From Leucobacter chromiireducens subsp. solipictus (GTDB lineage: Bacteria > Actinomycetota > Actinomycetes > Actinomycetales > Microbacteriaceae), in contig NZ_QYAC01000003.1 in NCBI RefSeq assembly GCF_016758195.1, forward strand, positions 310,001 to 374,000: a stretch of DNA of 64,000 nt, given 5' to 3'. The translations under genes were made by a program, and so were the position numbers. Positions 25,651 to 35,258 of the stretch are shown one piece after another (positions within the stretch are counted from its first letter, which is position 1; every line of letters starts with the position of its first letter). The notes under the pieces are model-generated. The model did not search any database, was not told the origin of the DNA, and was given only the letters and a program-made list of their open reading frames with translations.

Positions 25651-27261
25651 GTGAAGCGATCACGGAAGGCTCTGGGCTTTATCGCCCTGGCTGCCGCAAG
25701 CGCGCTTGCCCTGTCGGGCTGCACGTCGGGCGGCGGCGAAGCCGCAGGCGGCGGTGGCGAGAGCGACAGCATCATCACCGTTAACGCGACCGAGCCCCAG
25801 AAGGGCCTGATCCCCGCCGACACCACCGAGGTCGGCGGCGGCAAGGTTGTCGACGCGCTGTGGGAGGGCCTCGTCTACTACGACGTCGACGGCGCCACGC
25901 AGATGGGCGTTGCCGAGTCGATCGAGTCGGACAACGGCACGACCTGGACCGTGAAGCTCCGCGACGACGCGGTGTTCTCGGACGGCACGCCGGTGCTCGC
26001 GAAGAACTTTGTCGACGCGTGGAACTACGCGGCGAACATCGACAACGCACTGGGCAACCAGTACTTCTTCAGCGCGATCAAGGGCTTCAGCGAGACCGAG
26101 CCGGTCGAAGCGATGGAGGGGCTGAAGATCGTCGACGATCACACCTTCACCATCGAGGCCACCCCGGACTTCCCGGACCGCCTGGGCTACTCGGCGTACT
26201 ACCCGCTCCCCGACGTTGCGTTCGAGGACATGGAAGCCTTCGGCCAGTCGCCGATCGGCAACGGCCTGTACAAGTTCGCGAGCGACGACGCGTGGAAGCA
26301 CGACGTCGAGATCAAGCTCGTGAAGAACGAGGACTACGTGGGCCCCCGCGAGGTCGCCAACGGTGGCATCGACTTCAAGGTCTACGCCTCGCTCGACGCC
26401 GCGTACACGGACCTGCTGGCGAACAACCTCGACGTGCTCGACCAGATCCCCGACACCTCCTTCGCGGTGTTCCAGGACGAGCTCGGCGATCGCGCCATCA
26501 ACCAGGCCGGCGCGCTCATGACGACGCTGACCATCTCGGAGAACCTCGAGCACTTCTCGGGCGAAGAGGGCAAGCTGCGCCGCCAGGCGCTGTCGATGGC
26601 CGTCGATCGCGAAGAGATCATCGACGTCATCTTCGAGGGCACCAACATCCCCGCCAAGGACTTCACCTCGCCGATCGTTGACGGCTACAAGGAAGACCTG
26701 AAGGGTTCCGAGAACCTGGACTTCAACCTGGACAAGGCCAAGGAGCTGTGGGCTGAGGCCGACAAGATCAGCCCCTACGAGGGCACCATCGAGGTTGCGA
26801 CCAACTCCGACGGCCCGCACCAGGTGTGGATCGAGGCAGTGGCGAACCAGTGGGCAAACAACCTCGGCGTGACCGCGGCACCGAAGCTGTACCCGACCTT
26901 CCAGGCCTTCCTGGATGATCGCGAGTCCGACGTAGTCGGTGGCCCGTTCCGTTCGGGCTGGCAGGCCGACTACCCGGGTGCCTACAACTACCTGCAGCCG
27001 CTGTACTACACGGGTGCAAGCTCGAACCACGGCTTCTACGCCAACAAGAAGTTCGACACCCTCCGCGATGAGGCCGTGCAGGAAGCCGATCACGACAAGT
27101 CGATCGCGAAGCTGCACGAGGCTCAGGAGATCCTGCTCGACGACATGCCGTCGATCCCGCTCTGGTACCAGGGCACCACGGGCGGCTTCAGCGAGAACGT
27201 CGACAACGTCGCGTTCGGCTGGAACTCGGTCCCGATCTTCAACGAGATCACCAAGAAGTAG
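25651..27261 (+). CDS. Oligopeptide ABC importer 1, solute-binding lipoprotein
   Basis: This 536-residue family-5 (OppA/DppA-like) binding protein has a lipoprotein signal with lipobox LSGC (Cys24) and a Gly/Glu-rich spacer. The mature sequence shows KLRDDAVFSDGTPVLAKNFV, the SBP_bac_5 signature region, and a C-terminal LHEAQEILLDDMPSIPLWY. It captures peptides outside the membrane. The GTG at 25651 follows AAGGAGGACACTA, a near-perfect ribosome binding site. It is followed by a strong hairpin before the permease gene. Confidence 0.9.
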   Translation: MKRSRKALGFIALAAASALALSGCTSGGGEAAGGGGESDSIITVNATEPQKGLIPADTTEVGGGKVVDALWEGLVYYDVDGATQMGVAESIESDNGTTWTVKLRDDAVFSDGTPVLAKNFVDAWNYAANIDNALGNQYFFSAIKGFSETEPVEAMEGLKIVDDHTFTIEATPDFPDRLGYSAYYPLPDVAFEDMEAFGQSPIGNGLYKFASDDAWKHDVEIKLVKNEDYVGPREVANGGIDFKVYASLDAAYTDLLANNLDVLDQIPDTSFAVFQDELGDRAINQAGALMTTLTISENLEHFSGEEGKLRRQALSMAVDREEIIDVIFEGTNIPAKDFTSPIVDGYKEDLKGSENLDFNLDKAKELWAEADKISPYEGTIEVATNSDGPHQVWIEAVANQWANNLGVTAAPKLYPTFQAFLDDRESDVVGGPFRSGWQADYPGAYNYLQPLYYTGASSNHGFYANKKFDTLRDEAVQEADHDKSIAKLHEAQEILLDDMPSIPLWYQGTTGGFSENVDNVAFGWNSVPIFNEITKK

Positions 27262-27272
27262 CCCTTCGTCGG

Positions 27273-27300
27273 GAGGCCCCGGAGTACGCTCCGGGGCCTC
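27273..27300 (+). terminator. Hairpin between binding-protein and permease genes (importer 1)
   Basis: A perfect 12-bp stem (GAGGCCCCGGAG / CTCCGGGGCCTC) with a TACG loop is followed by CTCCTTGTC. It probably stops or slows part of the transcription so that binding protein is made in excess of the membrane complex; the permease genes still follow in the same direction. Confidence 0.7.
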
Positions 27301-27444
27301 CTCCTTGTCACTGCACTCACCCGTGTCGGGGCAAGCACTCAATCTTGCGGGCCGGGAACACCGAAGTTCTCAGGTTTGCTGCGCAACACAACTGCGAGAG
27401 AATACTCACATGCATAGCTCCATAGTGCGGGAGGGGACCAGCAA

Positions 27445-28371
27445 GTGCTGAGATACATCCTCTTCCGCGTCCTCCAAGTGATCCCGGTTCTGCTGGGCAC
27501 CACCTTCCTGATCTACTTCATGGTGTTCGCGATGCCGGGCGACCCGGTCGCCGCGATGTTCGGCGAAAAGGTCCCGAGCCCCGCCGTGCTCGAGCGCCTG
27601 CGCGAACAGTACAACCTCGATCAGCCCTTCTTCATTCAGTATCTGCTCTACCTCAAGGGCATCCTGATCGGCGACTTCGGGATGAGCTTCTCGGGTGAAC
27701 CGGTGTCCCAGATCCTGGCCCGGGCGTTCCCCGTGACGATCAAGCTCGCCATCATGGCGATTGTCCTGTCGCTGGTGCTCGCCGTCGTGATCGGCCTGTT
27801 CTCGGGCCTCCGCAAGGGCAAGCTGTTCGACAACGTCAACCTCATCATCGGCCTCATCTTCATGAGTATCCCGATCTTCGTCATCGCGTTCATCGCGCAG
27901 TACGGCCTGGGGCTGAAACTCGGCTGGTTTAGCCCGACCGTGGGCGCGGGCGCACCGCTGAAGGATCTCCTGCTGCCCGCGATCGTGCTCGGCGTGAGCC
28001 TCTACGCGACGAGCATGCGACTGACGCGCTCCTCGGTGATCGACACGCTCAACCAGGACTTCGTGCGCACCGCGTACGCGAAGGGCCTCAGCCGCGGCCG
28101 CGTGATCCCCGTGCACGTGCTCCGCAACTCGCTGATCCCCACGATCACGAACACCGCGACGGACTTCGGCATCTTGATGGTCGGCGCGACGGTCACGGAG
28201 GGCATCTTCAACGTCCCCGGCGTCGGCAACGTCCTCTTCAAGGCCATCCTGAAGGGTGAGAACGCGACCGTCGTGTCCTTCGTCACCGTGATGGTGCTGA
28301 TCTACCTCGGCGTGAACCTCGTCGTCGACCTTCTGTACGCAGTTCTCGATCCGAGGATCCGTTATGCCTGA
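27445..28371 (+). CDS. Oligopeptide ABC importer 1, permease (DppB type)
   Basis: This 308-residue permease has six membrane helices and starts with the typical MLRYILFRVLQVIPVLLG N-terminus. The first periplasmic loop (GDPVAAMFGEKVPSP, LREQYNLDQPFF) and the EAA-like loop region DFVRTAYAKGLSRGRVIPVH are characteristic of DppB. A GTG at 27445 follows GGAGGGGACC. It overlaps the next permease gene by 8 bp. Confidence 0.92.
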   Translation: MLRYILFRVLQVIPVLLGTTFLIYFMVFAMPGDPVAAMFGEKVPSPAVLERLREQYNLDQPFFIQYLLYLKGILIGDFGMSFSGEPVSQILARAFPVTIKLAIMAIVLSLVLAVVIGLFSGLRKGKLFDNVNLIIGLIFMSIPIFVIAFIAQYGLGLKLGWFSPTVGAGAPLKDLLLPAIVLGVSLYATSMRLTRSSVIDTLNQDFVRTAYAKGLSRGRVIPVHVLRNSLIPTITNTATDFGILMVGATVTEGIFNVPGVGNVLFKAILKGENATVVSFVTVMVLIYLGVNLVVDLLYAVLDPRIRYA

Positions 28372-29347
28372 GCCCACGAACGCTGAACGCCCCGGCACGG
28401 CCGGCGCGCGCCCGATCCCGGAGCACTTCGTCGCTCCGGTCACCGAGACCCCGGTCGCCGCGGTTGACGCGGTCCGCATCTCCGAGAAGAAGTCGTCCCT
28501 GTGGCGCGACGCCTGGCGCGACATGCGCCGACGTCCCATGTTCTGGATCTCCGCGGCGATCCTGCTCGTGGTCGCGGCGGTGTCCCTCATGCCGTGGCTC
28601 TTCACGCAGGCCGATCCGCGCGCCTGCTCGCTGCAGTTCTCGAACGGGAACCCCATGGCGGGCCACCCGCTCGGCTTCAACAAGCAGGGCTGTGACGTGT
28701 ACTCGCGCATCATCTACGGCACCTCGACCTCGGTGTCGGTGGGGCTGATCGTGATCGCGCTGACCTTCGTCGTGGGCACCGTCATGGGTGCACTCGCCGG
28801 CTTCTTCGGCGGCGCGCTCGACGCGGTGCTTTCGCGCGTCGGTGACATCTTCTTCTCGATTCCCTACATCCTCGCGGCCGTCGTCGTGATGAGCGTGCTC
28901 TCGGAGCACCGGAACCCGCTGGTGATCGCCTTCGCGATCGGCGGCTTCTCCTGGCCGATCACGGCGCGAATTGTGCGCAGTGAGATTCTCAGGGTGAAAA
29001 ATGCCGACTTCGTGATGGCCGCCGAGTCGCTCGGGCTGTCGCGCATCGGCACGATGATCAAGCACGTGATCCCGAACGCGATCGCACCCGCGATCGTGGT
29101 GACGACGATCTCGTTGTCCTCCGCGATCGTCGCCGAGTCGGTGCTGTCCTTCCTGGGCGTGGGCCTGCCGAGCGGCGAGTTCATCAGCTGGGGCAACGAC
29201 ATCAGTGCGGCTCAGCTCTCGCTGCGGACGGACCCCATGCCGCTCATTTACCCCTCGCTCGCGCTCACCATCACGGTGCTCGGCTTCATCCTGCTGGGTG
29301 AGGTCGTCCGCGACGCACTTGACCCGAAGGCGAGGGCTCGTCGATGA
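28364..29347 (+). CDS. Oligopeptide ABC importer 1, permease (DppC type)
   Basis: This 327-residue permease has an N-terminal cytoplasmic extension (about 60 residues, Pro/Thr-rich at first) before six helices. The segment HPLGFNKQGCDVYSRIIYGT is the DppC-type periplasmic motif, and ADFVMAAESLGLSRIGTMIK is the EAA loop. It pairs with the DppB-type subunit. Its ATG is inside the end of the preceding gene and its stop overlaps the ATPase gene by 4 bp. Confidence 0.92.
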   Translation: MPEPTNAERPGTAGARPIPEHFVAPVTETPVAAVDAVRISEKKSSLWRDAWRDMRRRPMFWISAAILLVVAAVSLMPWLFTQADPRACSLQFSNGNPMAGHPLGFNKQGCDVYSRIIYGTSTSVSVGLIVIALTFVVGTVMGALAGFFGGALDAVLSRVGDIFFSIPYILAAVVVMSVLSEHRNPLVIAFAIGGFSWPITARIVRSEILRVKNADFVMAAESLGLSRIGTMIKHVIPNAIAPAIVVTTISLSSAIVAESVLSFLGVGLPSGEFISWGNDISAAQLSLRTDPMPLIYPSLALTITVLGFILLGEVVRDALDPKARARR

Positions 29348-31068
29348 ACGCCACCCACCCCGAACACGCCGCAGCCGCGGCGGAACCCGTGCTCAGCGTT
29401 CGTGACCTGCAGGTCGCGTTCAAGGTTGATAAGCAGCTCAAGGAAGTGGTGCACGGCGTCTCCTTCGACGTGTATCCCGGCGAGACCGTCGCGATCGTGG
29501 GCGAGTCCGGCTCCGGCAAGTCCACGACGATGCACGCGGTGATGAACCTGCTTCCCGGAACGGGCCGCACGACCGGCGGCTCGATCCTGTGGCGCGGGCG
29601 CGAGCTCGTCGGCATCGGCCGGAAGGACATGGAGACGATCCGTGGCCGGGAGATCGGCCTCGTCCCGCAGGATCCCATGTCGAACCTGAACCCGGTCTGG
29701 TCGGTCGGCTTCCAGGTCGAGGAAGCGATCCGTGCCAACGGGCTCGCGAAGGGGCGCAAGGAGGTGCGCGAGCGCGCCGTCCAGGTGCTCGAGCAGGCCG
29801 GCCTGCAGAACGCTGAGCAGCGGATGAAGCAGTACCCGCACCAGTTCTCCGGCGGCATGAAGCAGCGTGCCCTGATCGGCATCGGTCTGTCGGCCGAGCC
29901 CGAACTGCTGATCGCGGACGAGCCCACCTCGGCGCTCGACGTGACGGTACAGCGCGTGGTGCTCGACCACCTGGAGACGCTCACCTCGCAGCTCGGCACA
30001 GCCGTGGTCTTCATCACCCACGATCTGGGTCTCGCCGCGGAACGCGCCGAGAAGCTGATCGTGATGTACCAGGGCAACATCGTGGAGTCGGGCCCGAGCC
30101 GCGAGATCTTGCAGAACCCGCAGCACCCGTACACGAAGCGCCTGGTGTCTGCCGCGCCGAGCCTCGCCTCGCGCCGGATCGGTGCCGATTCCACCATGCC
30201 GACCGCTCCCACCGAGACGTTCGACGTCGCGGCGCTCGCGGACAGCGCGAATCGGACGGTCCAGCAGGGCGAGCCGATGATCGAGGTGAAGGACCTCGGG
30301 AAGATCTACAAGATCCGGAAGGGCAACTTCGGGTCCGAGGACTTCCACGCGGTGTCCGGGGCGACCTTTACGGTGAACCGTGGCGAAACGATGGCGCTGG
30401 TCGGCGAGTCCGGATCCGGCAAGTCCACGATCGCGAAGATGGTGCTGCAGCTCGAGCCGTCGAGCTCGGGCTCGATCCGGATCGGGGGTCGCGAGACCGC
30501 CGGGATGAAGCGCTCGGAGCTGTTCGCGCTGCGCCGCACGCTGCAGCCCGTGTTCCAGGATCCCTACGGGTCGCTGGATCCGCTGCACAACATCGGCAAC
30601 ACGATCATGGAGCCGCTGAAGATCCACAACGTGGGCGACGTGGCGAGCCGCAAGGCCCGGATGTATGAGCTGCTGGATCAGGTGGCGCTGCCGCGCGAGC
30701 TGGCGACGCGCTACCCGAACGAGCTCTCGGGCGGCCAGCGGCAGCGCGTTGCCGTGGCCCGCGGGCTCGCGCTGAAGCCCGACATTCTGGTCCTCGACGA
30801 GGCGGTGTCCGCGCTCGACGTGCTCGTGCAGGCGCAGATCCTCGATCTGCTCGCGGAGCTGCAGCGAGAGCTGGGGCTCACGTACCTGTTCATCACCCAC
30901 GACCTCGCGGTGGTGCGGCTGATCGCGGACCGGGTCTGCGTGATGCAGCAGGGCAAGATCGTGGAGCAGGCGACCACGTCCGAGGTGTTCGAGAACCCGC
31001 AGGAGGAGTACACGAAGAACCTCCTCGCGGCGATCCCGGGTGCGCACATCGAGCTCGGGGTGAACTAG
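29344..31068 (+). CDS. Oligopeptide ABC importer 1, fused DppD-DppF ATPase
   Basis: This 574-residue protein carries two complete ABC ATPase units in one chain. Unit 1 has [11 protein letters not shown], a signature in FSGGMKQRALIG and [13 protein letters not shown]; unit 2 has [23 protein letters not shown] and ILVLDEAVSALDV. Both have oligopeptide C-terminal motifs (VESGPSREILQNPQHPYT and VEQATTSEVFENPQEEYT). In unit 2 the usual Pro-Thr after the Walker B Glu is AV, a mild deviation. Fusion of the two ATPases is common in actinobacteria. Confidence 0.92.
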   Translation: MNATHPEHAAAAAEPVLSVRDLQVAFKVDKQLKEVVHGVSFDVYPGETVAIVGESGSGKSTTMHAVMNLLPGTGRTTGGSILWRGRELVGIGRKDMETIRGREIGLVPQDPMSNLNPVWSVGFQVEEAIRANGLAKGRKEVRERAVQVLEQAGLQNAEQRMKQYPHQFSGGMKQRALIGIGLSAEPELLIADEPTSALDVTVQRVVLDHLETLTSQLGTAVVFITHDLGLAAERAEKLIVMYQGNIVESGPSREILQNPQHPYTKRLVSAAPSLASRRIGADSTMPTAPTETFDVAALADSANRTVQQGEPMIEVKDLGKIYKIRKGNFGSEDFHAVSGATFTVNRGETMALVGESGSGKSTIAKMVLQLEPSSSGSIRIGGRETAGMKRSELFALRRTLQPVFQDPYGSLDPLHNIGNTIMEPLKIHNVGDVASRKARMYELLDQVALPRELATRYPNELSGGQRQRVAVARGLALKPDILVLDEAVSALDVLVQAQILDLLAELQRELGLTYLFITHDLAVVRLIADRVCVMQQGKIVEQATTSEVFENPQEEYTKNLLAAIPGAHIELGVN

Positions 31069-31081
31069 CCTCAGCGCCGTG

Positions 31082-31125
31082 CACGACGCAGCCCCCGGTC
31101 CGACTGGACCGGGGGCTGCGTCGTG
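31082..31125 (+). terminator. Terminator hairpin after importer 1
   Basis: A perfect 20-bp stem (CACGACGCAGCCCCCGGTCC and its complement) with a GACT loop lies 13 bp after the ATPase stop. It clearly ends the first importer operon. Confidence 0.8.
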
Positions 31126-31455
31126 TGGTGGGTGACGTCGGCCGCGCAACGTGTGCGCGGCCGCGTGTGCGTTCGCGTGTGCGTCTGCGAACGGGCGCAC
31201 CACGCAACTAGGAGCGTCGCGTGCTCAGAACGTGCCGAGGCGACAGAATTTCGCACATGTTGTCCCCGCATTTGTGGGCTTTGGGTGTCATTTTCCGGTT
31301 TTGCGGCGCCCAGGTGAGCAGCTTGTTACAAATTGATCCCGAGTGGTCAATCTGTGCTCTGAGTATGGGTAGGCTCAGGGATGTTGTTACACACACGCAG
31401 CGGCGTTGCTGGTAATACTCAGCGTTGAGGCGTGAACACTCACTGGAGGAAGCTC
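31126..31455. other. Upstream region of importer 2
   Basis: No gene is seen. The first part is rich in GTGTGCG repeats, then there is a less GC-rich block (about 31245-31395) likely to hold the promoter, with TAGGCT at about 31370. The same hexamer TAGGCT lies upstream of the first importer (about 25558). A GGAGGAAG ribosome binding site is at 31445-31452. Confidence 0.5.
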
Positions 31456-33075
31456 TTGAAGAAGACAATGATGTCTGCGGCCGCACTGCTCGGTGCCGCG
31501 GTACTGTTCACCGGATGCGCGAGCGGGGGCTCCGGCGGATCCGGCGGCTCGGGCGGCGGCGACGCCGGATCGATCACGATCGGCACGACCGACGTGGTGA
31601 CGGCCCTCGACCCCGCGGGCTCCTACGACAACGGCTCGTTCGCCGTGATGACGAGCATCTACCCGTTCCTGCTCAACCACGAGATCGGCTCGAGCGAGGT
31701 CGCCCCCGATATCGCGGAGTCGGCCGAGTTCACCTCTCCCACCGAGTACACCGTGAAGCTCAAGAGCGGCCTGAAGTTCGCGAACGGCAACGACCTCACG
31801 AGCTCCGACGTCAAGCACAGCTTCGACCGCCAGGTCGCGATCGCAGACCCGAGCGGGCCCTCGAGCCTGCTCGAGAACCTCGCGAGCGTCGAGGCCGTGG
31901 ACGACACCACGGTGGTCTTCACCCTGAAGGAAGCGAACGACCAGACGTTCCCGCAAGTGCTCTCCACGCCGGTCGCCCCGATCGTGGACGAGGACGTGTT
32001 CCCGGCCGACAAGCTCGCCACCGACGACGAGATCGTCGCGGGCAAGGCCTTCGCCGGCCAGTACACGCTCGAGAACTTCAAGAAGAACGACCTCGCCTCC
32101 TACCAGGCGTACGACGGGTATGACGGCCTGTGGGGCGCGGCGAAGACCGCCGACGTCAACGTGAAGTACTTCGCGGACGAGACCAACCTCAGCCAGGCGA
32201 TCGAGACGAAGGCCATCGACGTCGCGTTCCGCAGCCTGTCCGCGACCGACACGGAGAAGCTGGGCAAGACCGACGGCCTGAAGCTTGTCGACGGCCCCGG
32301 CGGCGCGATCCGCTACATCGTCTTCAACTTCGACACGCAGCCGTTCGGGGCGAAGACCGCCGAGGCGGATCCCGCGAAGGCGCTGGCCGTGCGCCAGGCC
32401 GCCGCGGACCTGATCGACCGGCAGAAGATCGCCACGCAGGTCTACAAGGACACCTTCACGCCGCTGTACAGTCCGGTCGCCCAGGGCTTCACGGGTGCCA
32501 CGGAAGCGTTCAAGGGTCTCTACGGCGACGCGGAGGGCGGCGCCGATACCGCGGCCGCGAAGGCACGCCTCGAGGCGGCAGGCATCACCACGCCCGTCAC
32601 CCTGCAGCTGCAGTACAACCCGGACCACTACGGCGACGCCTCGGCCGAGGAGTACGCCCTGATCAAGCAGCAGCTTGAGGCCGACGGCCTGTTCACGGTG
32701 GATCTGCAGTCGACCGAGTGGGGCCAGTACTCCAAGGACTTCCCGGCGGACGCCTACCCGATGTACCAGCTGGGCTGGTTCCCGGACTTCTCGGACGCGG
32801 ACAACTTCCTCACCCCGTTCTTCGTGAACGGTGGCTTCTTCAACAACCACTACAACTCGGAGACCACCAACGGCCTCATCGCGAAGGAGCGCGTCACCGT
32901 TGATCCGGCGGAGCGCACCCAGCTGATCGAGGACGCGCAGGCCGAGGTCGCGAAGGACGTCCCGATGATCCCGCTGCTCCAGGGCACGCAGGTCGCGATC
33001 ACGACCGACGCGATCGACGGGGTCGTGCTCGACGGTTCCTTCAAGTTCCGCCTCGGAACGATCACCAAGCAGTAA
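31456..33075 (+). CDS. Oligopeptide ABC importer 2, solute-binding lipoprotein
   Basis: This 539-residue family-5 binding protein has a lipoprotein signal (LKKTMMSAAALLGAAVLFTG, then Cys21) followed by four Gly/Ser repeats. Mature features are TSSDVKHSFDRQVAIADPSG and the C-terminal IEDAQAEVAKDVPMIPLLQG. The start was placed at a TTG (31456), because GGAGGAAG lies 4 nt before it and the signal peptide then begins with Lys-Lys; a GTG 24 nt upstream would put the ribosome binding site inside the gene. It is only distantly like the binding protein of importer 1, so peptide range probably differs. Confidence 0.88.
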   Translation: MKKTMMSAAALLGAAVLFTGCASGGSGGSGGSGGGDAGSITIGTTDVVTALDPAGSYDNGSFAVMTSIYPFLLNHEIGSSEVAPDIAESAEFTSPTEYTVKLKSGLKFANGNDLTSSDVKHSFDRQVAIADPSGPSSLLENLASVEAVDDTTVVFTLKEANDQTFPQVLSTPVAPIVDEDVFPADKLATDDEIVAGKAFAGQYTLENFKKNDLASYQAYDGYDGLWGAAKTADVNVKYFADETNLSQAIETKAIDVAFRSLSATDTEKLGKTDGLKLVDGPGGAIRYIVFNFDTQPFGAKTAEADPAKALAVRQAAADLIDRQKIATQVYKDTFTPLYSPVAQGFTGATEAFKGLYGDAEGGADTAAAKARLEAAGITTPVTLQLQYNPDHYGDASAEEYALIKQQLEADGLFTVDLQSTEWGQYSKDFPADAYPMYQLGWFPDFSDADNFLTPFFVNGGFFNNHYNSETTNGLIAKERVTVDPAERTQLIEDAQAEVAKDVPMIPLLQGTQVAITTDAIDGVVLDGSFKFRLGTITKQ

Positions 33076-33089
33076 CCCGCGTATCCGCG

Positions 33090-33120
33090 GGCGGGCGGGG
33101 CGGCGACGCTCCCGCCCGCC
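33090..33120 (+). terminator. Hairpin between binding-protein and permease genes (importer 2)
   Basis: A perfect 10-bp stem (GGCGGGCGGG / CCCGCCCGCC) with an 11-nt loop occupies the same position as the hairpin of importer 1. It may limit read-through or protect the binding-protein mRNA. Confidence 0.65.
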
Positions 33121-33136
33121 AGCGGGGCCTGGCACT

Positions 33137-34219
33137 ATGACTATTCTTGACTCGTCCGCGGCCCCGGTGCCCACGAAGGCACCGACGGTTCGCTCCGGTG
33201 GCGGGCTGCTGCGCTATATCCTCTGGCGCGCCGTCCTCATCGTCCCCACCGTCTTCATCCTCGTCACGATGGTGTTCCTGCTCATGCGGAGCATCGGCGA
33301 TCCGATCACCGCGGCCGTCGGCGGCAAGCTGCCGCCGGATGAGCTCGCGAAGCGGATCCACGACGCCGGCTACGATCGCCCGATCATCACCCAGTACCTC
33401 GAGTACCTCGGACAGGTGTTCACGGGCAATTTCGGCACCACCATCAGCGATCATCGCCCCGTCACTGAGGTCCTCACTACCTTCGGTGCGGCGACGCTGG
33501 AGCTCGCGTTCTTCACCCTGATCGTCGCGTTCGTCGTGGGGATCCCGCTCGGCATGCTCGCCGCGTACTACCGCGACCGCGGGCCCGACGCCGCGCTGCG
33601 CGTGTTCGCGATCTTCACCTACGCGACGCCCGTGTTCTTCTCCGGTCTGCTGATGAAGCTGATCTTCGGCGTCTGGCTGGGCTGGTTGCCGCTGTCCGGG
33701 CGGGCCTCCATCGGCACCGAACTGCAATTGCAGATGCTCGACGGCCCCTCCGGGTTCTACCTCATCGACGCCTTCCGCACGGGCAATCTCGCGAACGTGG
33801 GCGACGTGCTCGCTCACGCGGTGCTCCCGGCGCTCACGCTCGGCATGATGACCGCGGGCATCTTCCTGCGCCTCGTGCGCACCAACATGATCGGGACGCT
33901 CGGCCGCGAGTACGTGGACTCCGCGCGCTCCCGTGGCGTGCGCGAGTTCCGCCTCGTCACCAAGCACGCCTACCGCCCCGCGCTGATCCCGATTATCACC
34001 GTCATCGGCCTGCAGATCGCGATGCTGCTCGGCGGCGCCGTGCTGACCGAGACCACCTTCGAGTGGAAGGGGCTCGGGTTCCAGCTCGCCCACTACCTGA
34101 GTGCGCGCGATTTCGTCGCCGTGCAGGGCATCGTGGCGCTGCTCGCCGTCATCGTCGCGGTCAGCAACTTCGTCGTCGACGTCGTCGCCGCCCTGATCGA
34201 CCCCCGAGTGAGGTACTGA
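33137..34219 (+). CDS. Oligopeptide ABC importer 2, permease (DppB type)
   Basis: This 360-residue permease starts with about 25 cytoplasmic residues, then LLRYILWRAVLIVPTVFIL as the first helix. The loop GDPITAAVGGKLPPDELAKR and the EAA-like region GREYVDSARSRGVREFRLVT are typical of DppB. It is longer than its importer 1 counterpart, with an extra loop between helices (LPLSGRASIGTELQLQML). The next permease gene starts 1 bp after its stop. Confidence 0.9.
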   Translation: MTILDSSAAPVPTKAPTVRSGGGLLRYILWRAVLIVPTVFILVTMVFLLMRSIGDPITAAVGGKLPPDELAKRIHDAGYDRPIITQYLEYLGQVFTGNFGTTISDHRPVTEVLTTFGAATLELAFFTLIVAFVVGIPLGMLAAYYRDRGPDAALRVFAIFTYATPVFFSGLLMKLIFGVWLGWLPLSGRASIGTELQLQMLDGPSGFYLIDAFRTGNLANVGDVLAHAVLPALTLGMMTAGIFLRLVRTNMIGTLGREYVDSARSRGVREFRLVTKHAYRPALIPIITVIGLQIAMLLGGAVLTETTFEWKGLGFQLAHYLSARDFVAVQGIVALLAVIVAVSNFVVDVVAALIDPRVRY

Positions 34220-34220
34220 C

Positions 34221-35258
34221 ATGGCCGCCGAAACGCACACCGAGGCCATCCTCACCGCCCCGCGCACCGACCGGGGCTGGCACAGTTGGCCGCTCATCAA
34301 GCAGCTCCGACAGAGCGTGGGGCTGCAGCGCGGCATGCTGGTCGCGGGCCTCGTGCTCGTCGGCGTGTTCGCGGTGCTCGCGATCTTCGCGCCGCTGATC
34401 GCGCCCTACGATTTCAACGCGCTCTCGGGGCCGGACGGGGACTTCGGATCCCGCACGCCGCCGAGCCCCGCGCACCCGTTCGGCACCACGATCGCCGGGT
34501 ACGACGTGCTCTCGCGCGTGATCTGGGGATCCCGCACCGCGCTACTGGTCATCGTGATCGCGGTACTCGCCTCGATCTTCGCCGGGACGCTGCTGGGCCT
34601 TGTCTCCGGCTACCTGGGCGGGGCGCTCGACCGAGTGCTCGTCATGATCACCGACGCGATCTACGCGTTCCCCTCGCTGCTGCTCGCGATTGTGATGTCG
34701 ATCGTGATCTCGGGTGGCCAATCCAGCCTGTGGGGCGGGATCTGGTCGGCGGCGCTCTCCATCACCGTCGTGTTCATCCCGCAGTACTTCCGCGTGGTGC
34801 GCTCCGAGGTGGTGCGGGTCAAGTCCGAGGTCTTCGTCGAGTCCGCGCGCGTGGTCGGGGCGAGCCGGGGCCGGATCATGTTCCGGCACGTGCTGCGGAA
34901 CTCGACGCGTTCGCTGCCGCTCGTGTTCACGCTGAACGCGTCCGAGGCGATCCTCACGCTCGCCGGCCTCGGCTTCCTCGGATTCGGTATCGAGCCGAAC
35001 TCCGCGGCCGAGTGGGGGTACGACCTGAACAAGGCCATCGCGGACGTCACGAACGGGATCTGGTGGACAAGCCTGTGGCCCGGCCTCGCGATCGTGCTCG
35101 TGGTGATGGGCCTGACGCTGACGGGCGAGAGCCTGAACGATCTCGCCGATCCGCGACTGCGCAGCCGCCGCCGCGTGAAGGCCGGCAGCGGGGCGGTTGC
35201 CGCCACCTCGGTGACCTCGCCCGCCGCGCCGGAACGCGGGGAAGGAATGAACGAATGA
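34221..35258 (+). CDS. Oligopeptide ABC importer 2, permease (DppC type)
   Basis: This 345-residue permease has six helices after a 45-residue N-terminus. HPFGTTIAGYDVLSRVIWGS is the DppC periplasmic motif and ESARVVGASRGRIMFRHVL the EAA loop. The C-terminal tail is Arg-rich then Ala/Thr-rich. It overlaps the ATPase gene by 4 bp (ATGA at 35255). Confidence 0.9.
   Translation: MAAETHTEAILTAPRTDRGWHSWPLIKQLRQSVGLQRGMLVAGLVLVGVFAVLAIFAPLIAPYDFNALSGPDGDFGSRTPPSPAHPFGTTIAGYDVLSRVIWGSRTALLVIVIAVLASIFAGTLLGLVSGYLGGALDRVLVMITDAIYAFPSLLLAIVMSIVISGGQSSLWGGIWSAALSITVVFIPQYFRVVRSEVVRVKSEVFVESARVVGASRGRIMFRHVLRNSTRSLPLVFTLNASEAILTLAGLGFLGFGIEPNSAAEWGYDLNKAIADVTNGIWWTSLWPGLAIVLVVMGLTLTGESLNDLADPRLRSRRRVKAGSGAVAATSVTSPAAPERGEGMNE

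Noticed and set aside
25660-27342. 560-codon minus-strand frame opposite the first binding-protein gene
   Set aside because: No domain or start signal; the plus strand has a lipobox, ribosome binding site and family motifs.
34286-35254. N-terminal extension of the second fused ATPase frame
   Set aside because: The extension overlaps the DppC-type permease gene in another frame and is Arg-rich; the ATPase starts at the coupled ATG 35255 instead.
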